The notes: a model not told the origin generated them from the letters alone. A stretch of 64,000 nucleotides of DNA from Roseomonas sp. AR75 (GCF_005222815.1 NZ_STGB01000006.1:372001-436000), one strand, 5' to 3'. Counted from the stretch's first letter, positions 15,697 through 24,636 are shown. Translations and numbers: made by a program.

Positions 15697-17177
15697 GCAC
15701 GTTCCTCCACCACCCGCGCCGCGGCCAGTCGGCCGGAGATCGCGGCCATCGCCACCCCTGCGCCGGGATGCGTGCTGCCGCCCGCCAGGTACAGCCCCGG
15801 GAGCTTCGTGCGCGCGCCGGGGCGGCTGAACGCGGCCTGCCAGCCATGCACCGCCGGTCCGTACAGCGCGCCGCCGCTGCCAGGGAACAGCCGCTCGAAT
15901 CCGGCCGGCGTGGTCACCGCGGCGTCCTCCGGCCGGCCATCCAGCGCGAAGCCGGCGCGGCGCAGGCGCTCGAACGCCGTTTCGCCACACCGCGCGATCG
16001 CTTCGGGCGGGATCGGCCGCGACTCCGCGCGTGCGGGGGCGCTGATCATCGCCAGCAGCCGTTCCGGTCCCGCGGGCGGCGCGGCCCCGCCGCCGCGGTC
16101 CAGCGCCCAGAGCGTCACCGTCGGCGTGGTCGGCAGCCTGGCGCGGTAACCGATCTCGGCATACTCGGCGGTGGGATCGTCGGCATGCGCCACGGCCTGC
16201 ATCGCCAAGGGCAGACCCTCGGCCTGCGCCCGCAGCGCCCATGTGACCGCGGAGAAGGAGCGCCGCTCCGGCGCCAGGCGCTCCACTGCGCCGGCGGCGG
16301 CCGCGCCGAACCGCCCGGCGCCCAGGGCGGCGGCGTCCGCGTTCAGCACGACGGCGGCGGCGTCCAGCGTCTCTCCATCCGCAAGCCGCACGCCCTGCGC
16401 GCGGCCGCCCGCCACCAGGATCTCCCGCACCTCTGCCGCGTAGCGGAAGGTCGCGCCACGCGCGGCGGCGACGGCGGCCAGTGCTTCCGGCAGCCGCTGC
16501 ATGCCGCCTTCCACCGACCAGAGCCCCTGCATTTCCACATGCGCCACCAGCATCAGGGTCGCCGGCGCCTGCAACGGGGAGGAGCCGACATAGCTTGCCA
16601 CGCGGGCGAAGACCTGGCGCAGCCGCGGATCGGGGAAATGCTCGCCGAGCGCATCCCAGAGCGACGCGAAGGGGGAGGCGCCGAGCAGGCCCCGCAGCCC
16701 TGCCTGCGCCGCCAGCGCCAGCGCCCCCGGGCGCTGCGCCCGCAGGAAGGGCTGTTCCAGCGCGTCATGGATGCGCTTCGCCCGCTCGCGGAATGTGCGG
16801 TAGCCGCGCGATGCAGGCGCGCCGGCGAAGTCGCCGATCGCCGCAGCGGCCGCCTCGGCCTCCGCTGGCAGGTCGAGTTGCCTTCCGTCGGCCCAGGCAT
16901 GCCGCCCAAGCAGTGGCTCGGCGCGCAGCGACAGCCTTGCTTCGAGGCTGTCGCCGGCCGCCTCGAAGATCTCCTCGAAGACATGGCGCAAGGTGAGCAT
17001 CGCGGGGCCGGCGCCGATCCTTGTGCTGCTCGCCTCGACCTCCCGTATCTTCCCGCCGGGGGCGGCGGCCCGGTCGAGCACGAGGACCTCCCGGCCGCGT
17101 GCTGCCAGCAGCGCTGCGGCGACGAGGCCGCCGATGCCGGCGCCGACCACGATCACGCGCTGGCTGCGCCCCATCAT
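15693..17177 (-). CDS. crtD: Hydroxycarotenoid 3,4-desaturase CrtD
   Basis: 494 aa. It is an FAD-dependent desaturase of 1-hydroxycarotenoids. The N-terminal FAD fold is VIVVGAGIGGLVAAALLAAR and the C-terminal signature LPGLYLAGGSTHPGAGVAMA. It is called CrtD rather than CrtI because it resembles CrtD and lies directly before and coupled to crtC, as in Rhodobacter. The ATG at 17177 (MMGRSQRV) was chosen: an in-frame ATG at 17213 lies inside the PpsR operator. It is divergent from ppsR. A paralog lies at 9815-11338. Confidence 0.9.
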   Translation of the reverse strand: MMGRSQRVIVVGAGIGGLVAAALLAARGREVLVLDRAAAPGGKIREVEASSTRIGAGPAMLTLRHVFEEIFEAAGDSLEARLSLRAEPLLGRHAWADGRQLDLPAEAEAAAAAIGDFAGAPASRGYRTFRERAKRIHDALEQPFLRAQRPGALALAAQAGLRGLLGASPFASLWDALGEHFPDPRLRQVFARVASYVGSSPLQAPATLMLVAHVEMQGLWSVEGGMQRLPEALAAVAAARGATFRYAAEVREILVAGGRAQGVRLADGETLDAAAVVLNADAAALGAGRFGAAAAGAVERLAPERRSFSAVTWALRAQAEGLPLAMQAVAHADDPTAEYAEIGYRARLPTTPTVTLWALDRGGGAAPPAGPERLLAMISAPARAESRPIPPEAIARCGETAFERLRRAGFALDGRPEDAAVTTPAGFERLFPGSGGALYGPAVHGWQAAFSRPGARTKLPGLYLAGGSTHPGAGVAMAAISGRLAAARVVEERA

Positions 17178-17207
17178 GCGGCCAGGGAAAGACAAATCAC
17201 GCGCATG

Positions 17208-17225
17208 TGTCAAGATCGCTTGACA
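17208..17225. promoter_or_regulatory. PpsR/CrtJ operator
   Basis: TGTCAAGATCGCTTGACA is an exact TGT-N12-ACA site with 7-bp arms around ATCG. With flanking bases the symmetry reaches GTGTCAAG/CTTGACAC (17207-17226). It lies 30 bases upstream of the crtD start and 198 bases upstream of ppsR. PpsR represses photosynthesis genes through this motif under high oxygen, so crtDC, and possibly ppsR itself, are likely targets. Confidence 0.85.
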
Positions 17226-17422
17226 CTATGTCATGTTAAGCAAAGTGCTGACCACCCACTTGTTCTGGACAGGGTCCGTGTCTAAATTTGCGGCTCCGAC
17301 GACAGCCACAGACCCGTTCTTCATCGCCCTCCCAGCGGAGATGGACGCCTCATGTCACGTCACGCCGCCGCCTGCCTTTCAGCTTGCGCTCGCGTGTTCG
17401 TGAGCGCAGATACCGCATCGTC

Positions 17423-18772
17423 ATGAGCCGCGTCGTCGTCACCCAGCCGGATGTCACGCTGGTCCTCGACTGGGACGGGATCATCCGCGATGCGTCGGTC
17501 TCCGCCAGCCTGACAAGCGGCGGCTTGCAGGGCTGGGTCGGCCGCCATTGGACCGAGACGGTGGGCGAGCCCGCCAGCGACCAGGTCCGCCGGATGGTGG
17601 AGGACGCGCGCGCCAGCGGCGTTTCCGCCTTCCTCCAGGTCACCCAGCGTTTCCCCTCCGGCATCGAGTTGCCGATCGAATACACCACCGTGCGGCTCGG
17701 GGCGCAGGCCGGGCTGGTTGCGGTGGGCAAGAGCCTGCAGACGGTCCGGGAACTCCAGGCCCGGTTGCTCGCGGCACAGCAGGCGCGCGAGCAGGACTAC
17801 TGGAAGTTGCGGGAAGTGGAGATGCGCTCCCGCCTGCTCTTCGACGCCTCCTCCGAGGCGGTCCTGGTGCTCGGCGCAGCCGATCTCCGTGTGATCGAAG
17901 CCAATCCCGCGGCGATCCGCGAACTCGGCCTGGCGCCTGGCTGGGACTTCGCCCAGGAAGTCGCGCCGCGCGATCGCAAGGCCTTCGCCGCGCTGCTCGG
18001 CCGAGCCAGGGAATCCGGCCGCGCGCCGGGCGTGCTGATGCATCTCGGCGCCGCCGGAGCGCCCTGGCTGCTGCGCGTGTCGCTGATGGTCGGCGATCCG
18101 GATCCGGCCTTCCTGATCCAGCTCGCCCGCGGCATGCCCGAGCCGGGGCTCGGCCTGCCGCGCGCCACGCCGCCGCGGACCGACGAGCTTCTCGAAGCCA
18201 TGCCCGACGGCTTCGTGGTCGCCGATGCCGATGGCATCGTGCGCCGCGCCAACCGCGCCTTCCTCGACCTGGCCCAGACCGCGACCGAGGCGGCCGTTCT
18301 CGGCGAGCCGCTGACGCGCTGGTTCACGACGCCCGGCCAGGATGCCGCGATGCTGCTGCGCACCCTGCGGGAGCATGGCGAGGTCCGGCTGTTCCGGAGC
18401 ACCGTCACCGGCGTTCTCGGCAGCGAGGAGGAGGTGGAGATCTGCGGTACCGCCAGCAGCGCTGGTGGTCCCGTGGCGATCTGCCTGCTGGTCCGCCCGG
18501 TCGGCCGCCGCCTGCAGGACGGACAGGGCGAGTTGCGCACCGCGCTCGGCGACGTGCTGAAGGAGATGGGCCGCCTGCCGCTGCCCGTGCTGGTGCGCAA
18601 CACCGCGGCCGTGGTCGAGCGCGCCTGCATCGCGCAGGCGCTGCGCGGCGCCGACGGCAACCGCACCGCGGCTGCCGATGCGCTCGGGCTCAGCCGGCAG
18701 AGCCTCTACGCCAAGCTCGAACGCTACGGGCTGGTCGGGCCGCGCGATGCGGCCGAGGGCATCCTGGGATGA
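17423..18772 (+). CDS. ppsR: Transcriptional repressor PpsR (CrtJ)
   Basis: 449 aa. It is a PAS-domain repressor of photosynthesis genes. It has an N-terminal PAS-like domain (about 1-110), a linker helix with a Q-rich part (LLAAQQAREQDYWKL), two further PAS domains (about 130-370) and a Fis-type helix-turn-helix (about 400-440, ending GLSRQSLYAKLERYGL). Cys402 lies in the HTH at the position of the redox-active Cys424 of Rhodobacter PpsR. No cysteine occurs in the first ~340 residues, so a Cys251-type disulfide partner seems missing. The ATG at 17423 was chosen by family alignment. The stop overlaps the bphP start. Confidence 0.93.
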   Translation: MSRVVVTQPDVTLVLDWDGIIRDASVSASLTSGGLQGWVGRHWTETVGEPASDQVRRMVEDARASGVSAFLQVTQRFPSGIELPIEYTTVRLGAQAGLVAVGKSLQTVRELQARLLAAQQAREQDYWKLREVEMRSRLLFDASSEAVLVLGAADLRVIEANPAAIRELGLAPGWDFAQEVAPRDRKAFAALLGRARESGRAPGVLMHLGAAGAPWLLRVSLMVGDPDPAFLIQLARGMPEPGLGLPRATPPRTDELLEAMPDGFVVADADGIVRRANRAFLDLAQTATEAAVLGEPLTRWFTTPGQDAAMLLRTLREHGEVRLFRSTVTGVLGSEEEVEICGTASSAGGPVAICLLVRPVGRRLQDGQGELRTALGDVLKEMGRLPLPVLVRNTAAVVERACIAQALRGADGNRTAAADALGLSRQSLYAKLERYGLVGPRDAAEGILG

Positions 18773-20976
18773 ACGAGGTCGATCCCGCCGGATCGGCCGC
18801 GGCGCCGCGTGCCGCCGCCACCGAGGCCGACTTCGCCACCTGCGAGCGCGAACCGATCCATCAGCCCGGGCTGGTCCAGCCCTTCGGCCTGCTGCTGTTC
18901 GTGAGCGAGCCCGATTGCGTCGTGCTGCAGGCCAGCGCCAATGCCGCGGCGATGCTCGGCTATGACAAGGTGGTGGGCAGGCAGCTCCGCGACCTCGGCG
19001 GCGACCTTGCCAGCGCGATCCTGCCGCGCACGCTGGAGCCGCTGGACGGCGTGCCGGCGGTGCTCACCCTGCATGCCGGCGCCGACAATGCGCCCTTCGA
19101 CGCGATGCTGCATCGCCCGCCCGGCGGCGGCCTCATCATCGAGCTCGAGCCCGCCCTCCCGCAGCCGCACATCGCGCGGCAGGTGGAGAACGCGCTGCAC
19201 GCCTTCCTGTCCTGCTACGCTCTCAAGCCGCTCTGCGACGAGGCGTCGCGCGTGTTCCGCGAGCTCACCGGCTACGACCGCGTGATGGTGTTCCTGTTCG
19301 CGCAGGAAGGCCATGGAGAGGTCTATGCCGAGGAGCGGCGGCCAGACCTCGAAGCCTATCTCGGCAACCGCTACCCCGCGTCGGACATCCCGCAGGTCGC
19401 GCGGCGGCTCTATGTCCGTTCGCGCGTGCGGGTCACCGCCGATGTCGGCTACACGCCGGTGCCGGTGGAACCGGCGCTGAACCCGCTGACCGGCGGCCCG
19501 CTGGACATGTCGCTCTGCCTGCTGCGGAGCATCTCGCCCTCGCACATCCAGTTCCTGCGCAACATGAAGGTCGGCGCCTCGCTGGTGTGCTCGATCCTGG
19601 TGGGCGGGCAGTTGCGCGGCCTGGTCGCCTGCCATCACGACTCGCCGCGCCGTCCCTCCTTCGCGCTCCGCGGCGCCTGCGATCTGCTGGCCGAGGCGCT
19701 CGGCACGCGCATCGCGGCGCTGGAAGCCTTCGTGCAGTCGCAGGCGGAGCTCTCGGCCCGCCGGCTGGAGCAGCGCCTGGTGGAGGCGATGTCGCGCAAA
19801 GGCGACTGGCAGACGGCGCTGTTCGACAACCCGCTCACGCTGCTGCAGCCGATCGGTGCGAGCGGCGCGGCGCTGCTGTTCGAGGGCGGCGTGCAGACCG
19901 CGGGCGACGTCCCGGGGACCGACGCGCTGCGCGAGCTTGCGGCGTGGCTCGATTCGCGGCCGCGCGCGGGTCCGGTGGCAACGAACGCGCTGCGCGAGGT
20001 CGCGCCGCATCTCGCCGCGCTCACGCCCGTCGCGGCGGGCGTGCTCGCGGTGCCGATCTCCGATTCGCCCGGCGAGTATCTCGTCTGGTTCCGCCCGGAG
20101 CAGCCGCGCACCATCGTCTGGGGCGGGGACCCGCGCAAATCCGTGGAGATTCAGGGCGACCGGCGTCGCCTGATGCCGCGCTCCTCCTTCGCCAAATGGG
20201 TCGAGCTGGTCGAGGGCTCGGCCGAGCCGTGGTCGCCGGCCGAACTCGCCACCGCGCGGCTTGTCGGCGATTCCGTCGCCGATGCGGTCGTGCAGTTCCG
20301 GGCCGTGCGGCTGCTGATCGCGGAGGATCAGCTCGCGCAGGTGCGGCGGCAGGTCGCCGTCTCCTCGCAGCCGCTGGTGATCTGTGATGCGGATGGCGCA
20401 ATCGGGCTGATGAACGCGGCGATGGAGCGGCTGCTGCCGGCGTTGCAGGGCGCGCGGCCGCGCCATGTGGAGGAACTCGCCCGCTTCTTCGCCAGCCCCG
20501 GCGAGGTGCGCCGCCGCCTGATGGAGCTGATCGACCTGCGCCAGTCCTGGAGCGGCGATGTGCGCCTGGCCGATGACGACGAGGGCGGCAGGCCGGTGAC
20601 GGTGCGCGCCGATCCCGTTGTCGCCGCGCAGGACCGCGTGCTGGGCTTCGTGCTGATGTTCAATGATCTCGGCCAGAGGAAGGCGGCCGATGCGGCGCGG
20701 CGGCGATTCCAGGACGCGATCGCCGAAAGCCATCGCAGCCGCGCCGGCTGGCTCGACCACCAGGCCGATCCCGGTTTCCAGGCGGTGCTCGCCGCGGTGG
20801 TCGAGAATGCGCAGCTCGCCGCGCTGGAGATCGCCGAGGGCATCGAGATTGCGCGCATGCCCGCGATGCTCGAAAGCGTGCGCGCTTCGGTGACGCGGAC
20901 CACCGAGGTGCTGGAGATGCTGGCGCGCCAGCTCGGTGCGCCGAAGCCCGGCGGCGGCGTCGGCGCTGGCGACTGA
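18769..20976 (+). CDS. bphP: Bacteriophytochrome, PpsR-antagonist type
   Basis: 735 aa. It is a red/far-red photoreceptor binding biliverdin. Cys25 (FATCEREPIHQPG) is the expected attachment site. Then come PAS, GAF with PASDIP at about 203-208 and SPSHIQFLRNMKV, and PHY with the tongue motif PRSSF at 470-474. The output region has a PAS domain (about 530-650) and a helical tail but no recognisable histidine-kinase N and G boxes. This layout and length fit the BphP1 type of Bradyrhizobium and Rhodopseudomonas, which relieves PpsR repression by direct binding in far-red light. ATG overlaps the ppsR stop; the heme oxygenase gene follows by one base. Confidence 0.94.
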   Translation: MNEVDPAGSAAAPRAAATEADFATCEREPIHQPGLVQPFGLLLFVSEPDCVVLQASANAAAMLGYDKVVGRQLRDLGGDLASAILPRTLEPLDGVPAVLTLHAGADNAPFDAMLHRPPGGGLIIELEPALPQPHIARQVENALHAFLSCYALKPLCDEASRVFRELTGYDRVMVFLFAQEGHGEVYAEERRPDLEAYLGNRYPASDIPQVARRLYVRSRVRVTADVGYTPVPVEPALNPLTGGPLDMSLCLLRSISPSHIQFLRNMKVGASLVCSILVGGQLRGLVACHHDSPRRPSFALRGACDLLAEALGTRIAALEAFVQSQAELSARRLEQRLVEAMSRKGDWQTALFDNPLTLLQPIGASGAALLFEGGVQTAGDVPGTDALRELAAWLDSRPRAGPVATNALREVAPHLAALTPVAAGVLAVPISDSPGEYLVWFRPEQPRTIVWGGDPRKSVEIQGDRRRLMPRSSFAKWVELVEGSAEPWSPAELATARLVGDSVADAVVQFRAVRLLIAEDQLAQVRRQVAVSSQPLVICDADGAIGLMNAAMERLLPALQGARPRHVEELARFFASPGEVRRRLMELIDLRQSWSGDVRLADDDEGGRPVTVRADPVVAAQDRVLGFVLMFNDLGQRKAADAARRRFQDAIAESHRSRAGWLDHQADPGFQAVLAAVVENAQLAALEIAEGIEIARMPAMLESVRASVTRTTEVLEMLARQLGAPKPGGGVGAGD

Positions 20977-20977
20977 G

Positions 20978-21583
20978 ATGCCGGAGGACGGCTCCCCCGG
21001 CAGCGTGCGCGCGATGCTGCGCGCCGCGACGGATGCGCAGCACCAGCGGCTGCACGTCCTGCCGGCCTTCGCGGCCCTGGCCGAGGGCCGTATCGCGTTG
21101 CACGACTACGCCGCGCTGTTGCAGCGAAAGCTCGGCTTCCATGCTGCGCTGGACGCGCGGCTCGAGGGCGTGGACGACCTCGCCGCGCTTGGTATCGACC
21201 TGGCGGAGCGGCGCCGCACTCCTCTGCTGCGGGACGACCTGCGCTGGCTCGGCATGTCCGACGCCGTGCCGCTCGCGCCGCTGCCGGTCTTGCGCGGCGC
21301 CGCGGAGGCGATGGGCGCGCTCTACGTCGCGGAAGGTTCGACGCTCGGCGGTCGGCAACTCGCCCGCGCCTTGGATGGGCTGCTGCCGCCAGGCGAGGAT
21401 GGCCGCCGCTTCCTGTTGGGCCATGGCGCGCGGCATGGCGCGATGTGGCGCGACTTCTGCGGCGCGCTGGAGCGCTGCGGTGCCGACCTCGCGGCGCGTG
21501 ATGCGATGATCGCCGGCGCCATCGCCACCTTCGCCGCCTTCGAGGCGTGGTTCAGCGTGCCGGAGGCGATAGCGGCCGCGTAA
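20978..21583 (+). CDS. Heme oxygenase (biliverdin-producing)
   Basis: 201 aa. It opens heme to biliverdin IXa, the chromophore of the bacteriophytochrome just upstream. His22 in TDAQHQRLH is the probable proximal heme ligand, and LYVAEGSTLGGRQLAR near residue 115-130 is the distal-helix signature of bacterial BphO/HmuO enzymes. The ATG at 20978 is one base after the bphP stop. Placement as third gene of ppsR-bphP-heme oxygenase makes chromophore supply the likely role rather than iron acquisition. Confidence 0.92.
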   Translation: MPEDGSPGSVRAMLRAATDAQHQRLHVLPAFAALAEGRIALHDYAALLQRKLGFHAALDARLEGVDDLAALGIDLAERRRTPLLRDDLRWLGMSDAVPLAPLPVLRGAAEAMGALYVAEGSTLGGRQLARALDGLLPPGEDGRRFLLGHGARHGAMWRDFCGALERCGADLAARDAMIAGAIATFAAFEAWFSVPEAIAAA

Positions 21584-21592
21584 CCGCAGCCC

Positions 21593-22789
21593 TCACCCGA
21601 TCGCGCCCTCCGCCTCCAGCCCGCTGCCGCCATAGAGCCAGGCCAGGGTATCCCGCCATTCCGCCTGCGACTTCGCGCGCATCACCGCGTTGCGCAGCGC
21701 CGCATGCGCGCCGGCGGGGTGATACACATGCTCGCCGATCGCGCGCGACTGCAGCTGCACCCGCGCGGTGCGCAGCGCGCGCTGCGCGTTGTAGGCCGGC
21801 AGCGCGCGCGTCGCGTCGCCCTGATGCGCCTCCATCATGTGCGCCAGGCACACCGCATCCTCCATCGCCATGCAGGCGCCTTGCGCCATGTACTGCATCA
21901 TCGGATGCGCGGCGTCGCCGAGCAGCGCGACGTTGCCGTCCACCCAGGTCGCCACCGGGTCACGGTCGCACAGCACCCACAGCCGCCAGTCGCGGCCGCG
22001 GCGGATGATGGATTGCGCGGTGGGATGCACATGCTGGAAGCCGGCGAAGACCTCGGCCGCGTCCACCGGCTTCCCTGCCACCGGCTCCGGCGCATCGTTG
22101 TGGTAGGTGACGACCAGGTTGAAGGTCTTCCAGCCCTGCAGCGGGTAATGGACGATGTGGCATTTCGGGCCCGCCCACAGCGTCGCCGCGTTCCAGCGCA
22201 GGTCCTCCGGCATGTCCTCCGTCGGGATCACGCTGCGATAGGTGGTGTGGCCGGAGACGCGCGGCCGGCCGTCGCCCACCACCTGCCGCCGCACGTTGGA
22301 CCAAAGCCCATCCGCGCCGATCAGCGCGGCGCCGCGCACCGCCTCGCCATCCGCCAGGAAGGCCGTGACGCCGCCGGGGTCCTGTTCGTAGCGCGCGACG
22401 TCCGCGCTGGTGCGCAGGGCGACTCGGGGATGCGCGCGGCAGGCCTGCAGGAACACGCCATGCAGGTCGCCGCGATGGATGACGGCATAGGGATTGCCGA
22501 ACCGCGTGCGAAACTCCTCGCCGAGATCGATGTGGCAGATCTCCTCGGCCGTCAGCGCATCCATCAGGCGCAGCCGGTCCACATAGATCGCCATCGCCCG
22601 CGCGGTGTCGCCGACACCGAGCCAGTCGAAGGCGTGGAAGGCATTCGGCCCAAGCTGGATGCCCGCGCCAACCTCGCCAAGCTGCGGTGCCTTCTCCAGC
22701 ACCTGCACGTGGAAGCCCTTGTTGGCGAGGCCGAGCGCGGCGGCCAGCCCGCCGATGCCGCCGCCGGCGATCAGGATCGGAAGGGTCAC
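21593..22789 (-). CDS. FAD-dependent aromatic monooxygenase (salicylate / 3-hydroxybenzoate hydroxylase type)
   Basis: 398 aa. It is a class A flavoprotein hydroxylase: LPILIAGGGIGGLAAALGL at the N-terminus binds FAD, a DG motif lies in ALIGADGLWSNVR, and VALLGDAAHPMMQYMAQGA is the second FAD motif. It resembles salicylate 1-hydroxylase and 3-hydroxybenzoate 6-hydroxylase, so the substrate is probably a hydroxybenzoate, but the exact one cannot be read. The GTG at 22789 overlaps the stop of the TctC gene upstream (GTGA), which suggests uptake and oxidation of the same aromatic acid. Confidence 0.88.
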   Translation of the reverse strand: MTLPILIAGGGIGGLAAALGLANKGFHVQVLEKAPQLGEVGAGIQLGPNAFHAFDWLGVGDTARAMAIYVDRLRLMDALTAEEICHIDLGEEFRTRFGNPYAVIHRGDLHGVFLQACRAHPRVALRTSADVARYEQDPGGVTAFLADGEAVRGAALIGADGLWSNVRRQVVGDGRPRVSGHTTYRSVIPTEDMPEDLRWNAATLWAGPKCHIVHYPLQGWKTFNLVVTYHNDAPEPVAGKPVDAAEVFAGFQHVHPTAQSIIRRGRDWRLWVLCDRDPVATWVDGNVALLGDAAHPMMQYMAQGACMAMEDAVCLAHMMEAHQGDATRALPAYNAQRALRTARVQLQSRAIGEHVYHPAGAHAALRNAVMRAKSQAEWRDTLAWLYGGSGLEAEGAIG

Positions 22790-23748
22790 TCCGGCTGGAT
22801 TCCCGCTTCGTCCGCGATTCGCCCGTTCTTCGCGTTCTCCTCCGCGAGGAAGGCGGCGAAGCTGGCGGGGGTGTCGGTGGTGAAGGGATCGGCGCCCATC
22901 GCCGCCAGGCGCTGCGCGATCTCCGGCTCCTTGCCGATCTCCCGCAGCTTCGCAGCGACGGAATCGGCCGTGGCCGCTTGCAGGCCCTTCGGGCCCCACA
23001 CCGCATACCACAGCGTGAAATGCAGGCCCGGCAGCCCGGCCTCGTCCACCGTCGGCACATCGGGCATTGCTGCGCTGCGGGCGGCCGAGGTGACGGCGAA
23101 GGCGCGCAGCCTGCCGCTGTCCACCAGCGGCTTGGCCGAGAGCAGCGGCGCCACCATCAGCGCGACATTGCCCGCCACCGCGTCGTTGATGGCCGGCGCC
23201 GTGCCGCGGTAATGCGCCACCACCGCGTCCGCCGCGCCGACGCGCCGCTTCAGCCCCTCGGCCGCCAGATGCGCCATCGAGCCCGCGCCGGAGGTGGAGA
23301 GCGTGTAGCGCTTCGGATCCGCCTTCATCTGGTCGGCGAGCTGCGCCAGCGTCTGCGCGCGCGAGGCTTCGGGATGGCCGACGATGACCAGCGGCGCGGT
23401 CGCCACGCGTCCGATCCCGGTAAAGTCGGTCATCGGATCGTAGGTAAGGCCGCGCACGACGCGGGCGCCCATCAGGTGGATGTCGGCATTCACCAGGAAG
23501 CTCTGGCCATCCGGCGCGCTGCGCGCGACATCGGCGGCGCCGATCGTGTTGTTGCCCCCGGCGCGATTCTCCACCACCCAGGCCTGGCCGCTCAGCGCCG
23601 CCAGCCGCGCGGCATAGAGCCGGCCGATCACGTCGATGGCGCCGCCCGGCGGGGCCGGCACCACCAGCCGCACCGGGCGCCCCTGGGCCAGCGCCCCGCG
23701 CGCGGCGAAAGCCGTGGTGGCCGCGGTCAGCAGCCTCCTGCGAAGCAT
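22786..23748 (-). CDS. TctC/Bug-family periplasmic substrate-binding protein
   Basis: 320 aa. It is a solute-binding protein of the tripartite tricarboxylate transporter type. The signal peptide (MLRRRLLTAATTAFAARGALAQ) is followed by RLVVPAPPGGAIDVIGRLYA, the conserved first ligand loop of the Bug fold. The ATG at 23748 has GGGGAGG seven bases upstream; a TTG six bases earlier was rejected. No TctA or TctB membrane genes are nearby, which is common for this expanded family. The coupled monooxygenase suggests an aromatic carboxylate as ligand. Confidence 0.9.
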   Translation of the reverse strand: MLRRRLLTAATTAFAARGALAQGRPVRLVVPAPPGGAIDVIGRLYAARLAALSGQAWVVENRAGGNNTIGAADVARSAPDGQSFLVNADIHLMGARVVRGLTYDPMTDFTGIGRVATAPLVIVGHPEASRAQTLAQLADQMKADPKRYTLSTSGAGSMAHLAAEGLKRRVGAADAVVAHYRGTAPAINDAVAGNVALMVAPLLSAKPLVDSGRLRAFAVTSAARSAAMPDVPTVDEAGLPGLHFTLWYAVWGPKGLQAATADSVAAKLREIGKEPEIAQRLAAMGADPFTTDTPASFAAFLAEENAKNGRIADEAGIQPE

Positions 23749-23815
23749 GCGCAATCCTCCCCGTTCGTGGCGCAGAGCATCGCTGCCCGCCGGGCACTGT
23801 CAATCGCTCCGCGCT

Positions 23816-23853
23816 CCCTGCCCCGCCCTTGCGGGGGAGGGCCGGGGTGGGGG
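23816..23853. repeat. GC-rich REP-like hairpin element, copy A
   Basis: CCCTGCCCCGC and GCGGGGGAGGG form an 11-position stem with one mismatch and a CCTT loop, followed by CCGGGGTGGGGG. A second copy of the same element is at 32014-32050. It lies between divergent genes, 34 bases before the DUF2786 start. Confidence 0.7.
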
Positions 23854-23886
23854 AAACCACGCAAGTCGATCTCAGCGGAACACCGA

Positions 23887-24636
23887 ATGGATCCCCAGAC
23901 CGAACTGGCCAAGGTGAAGGCCCGCATCCGCGCGCTTGCCGCGCGCACGGTCGAGCGCGGCTGCTCCGAGGCCGAGGCGATGGCCGCCGCCGCGAAGGTG
24001 GGCGAGCTGCTGGAGGTCTATGGCCTGTCCATGTCCGAGGTGGAACTGCGCGAGGAAGCCTGCGTGCAGCGCGTGATGGTCTTCAACGACCCGCGCCGCC
24101 AGGCGATGGGCTGGCTGTTCCCGGCCCTGCTGCGCTTCACCGAATGCCGCGGCTGGACGGCGGGCCGCGCCGACTACGTGATCTTCGGCCTGGAGCCCGA
24201 CGTTCAGATGGCCGAGTACCTGATGCACGTCATCGCCGGCGCGTTGGGGTACGAGGAGGTGCGCTTCCGCAACAGCACTGACTATGCGCGGTCACGTGCC
24301 GCGCCGCAGGCCGTGCTGCGCAGTTTTCGCATCGGCTATGCCGACCGCGTCGCCGCCCGGCTCGAGGAACTCGGCGCGCATCGGCGTGAGACCGCGCGCC
24401 AGGCGCAAGCCGAGGCACAGCGCGCCGGCAGCGCCGGCACCGCGCTGGTGCTGGTGAAGGAGCGCAAGATCGAGGAAGGCTTTCGCGCGCTCGGCGTGCG
24501 GCTGCGCACCGTCAGCCGCAGCACCGTGGTACGCGACAAGGGCGCCTATGGCCGCGGGCGGGAAGCCGGCGGGCGGGTCGGCCTCGATCGCCCGGTGGGG
24601 CAGGGGCCCGGCACGGGGCGCCTGCCGCGGCGATGA
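23887..24636 (+). CDS. DUF2786 domain protein
   Basis: 249 aa. The first ~45 residues (KVKARIRALAARTVERGCSE, then EAMAAAAKVGELLEVYGL) match the DUF2786 pattern. The middle (VFNDPRRQAMGWLFPALLRF to YLMHVIAGALGYEEVRFRNS) looks like the domain that usually follows it, and the C-terminus is basic and glycine-rich (KGAYGRGREAGGRVGLDR). The family occurs in phages and bacterial genomes; its function is unknown. The stop overlaps the ATG of a metallohydrolase-like gene (ATGA), so the two proteins may act together. Confidence 0.8.
   Translation: MDPQTELAKVKARIRALAARTVERGCSEAEAMAAAAKVGELLEVYGLSMSEVELREEACVQRVMVFNDPRRQAMGWLFPALLRFTECRGWTAGRADYVIFGLEPDVQMAEYLMHVIAGALGYEEVRFRNSTDYARSRAAPQAVLRSFRIGYADRVAARLEELGAHRRETARQAQAEAQRAGSAGTALVLVKERKIEEGFRALGVRLRTVSRSTVVRDKGAYGRGREAGGRVGLDRPVGQGPGTGRLPRR

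Noticed and set aside
17178..17213. Longer start for crtD at 17213
   Set aside because: The codon lies inside the PpsR palindrome; translation from 17177 gives a conventional N-terminal FAD domain.
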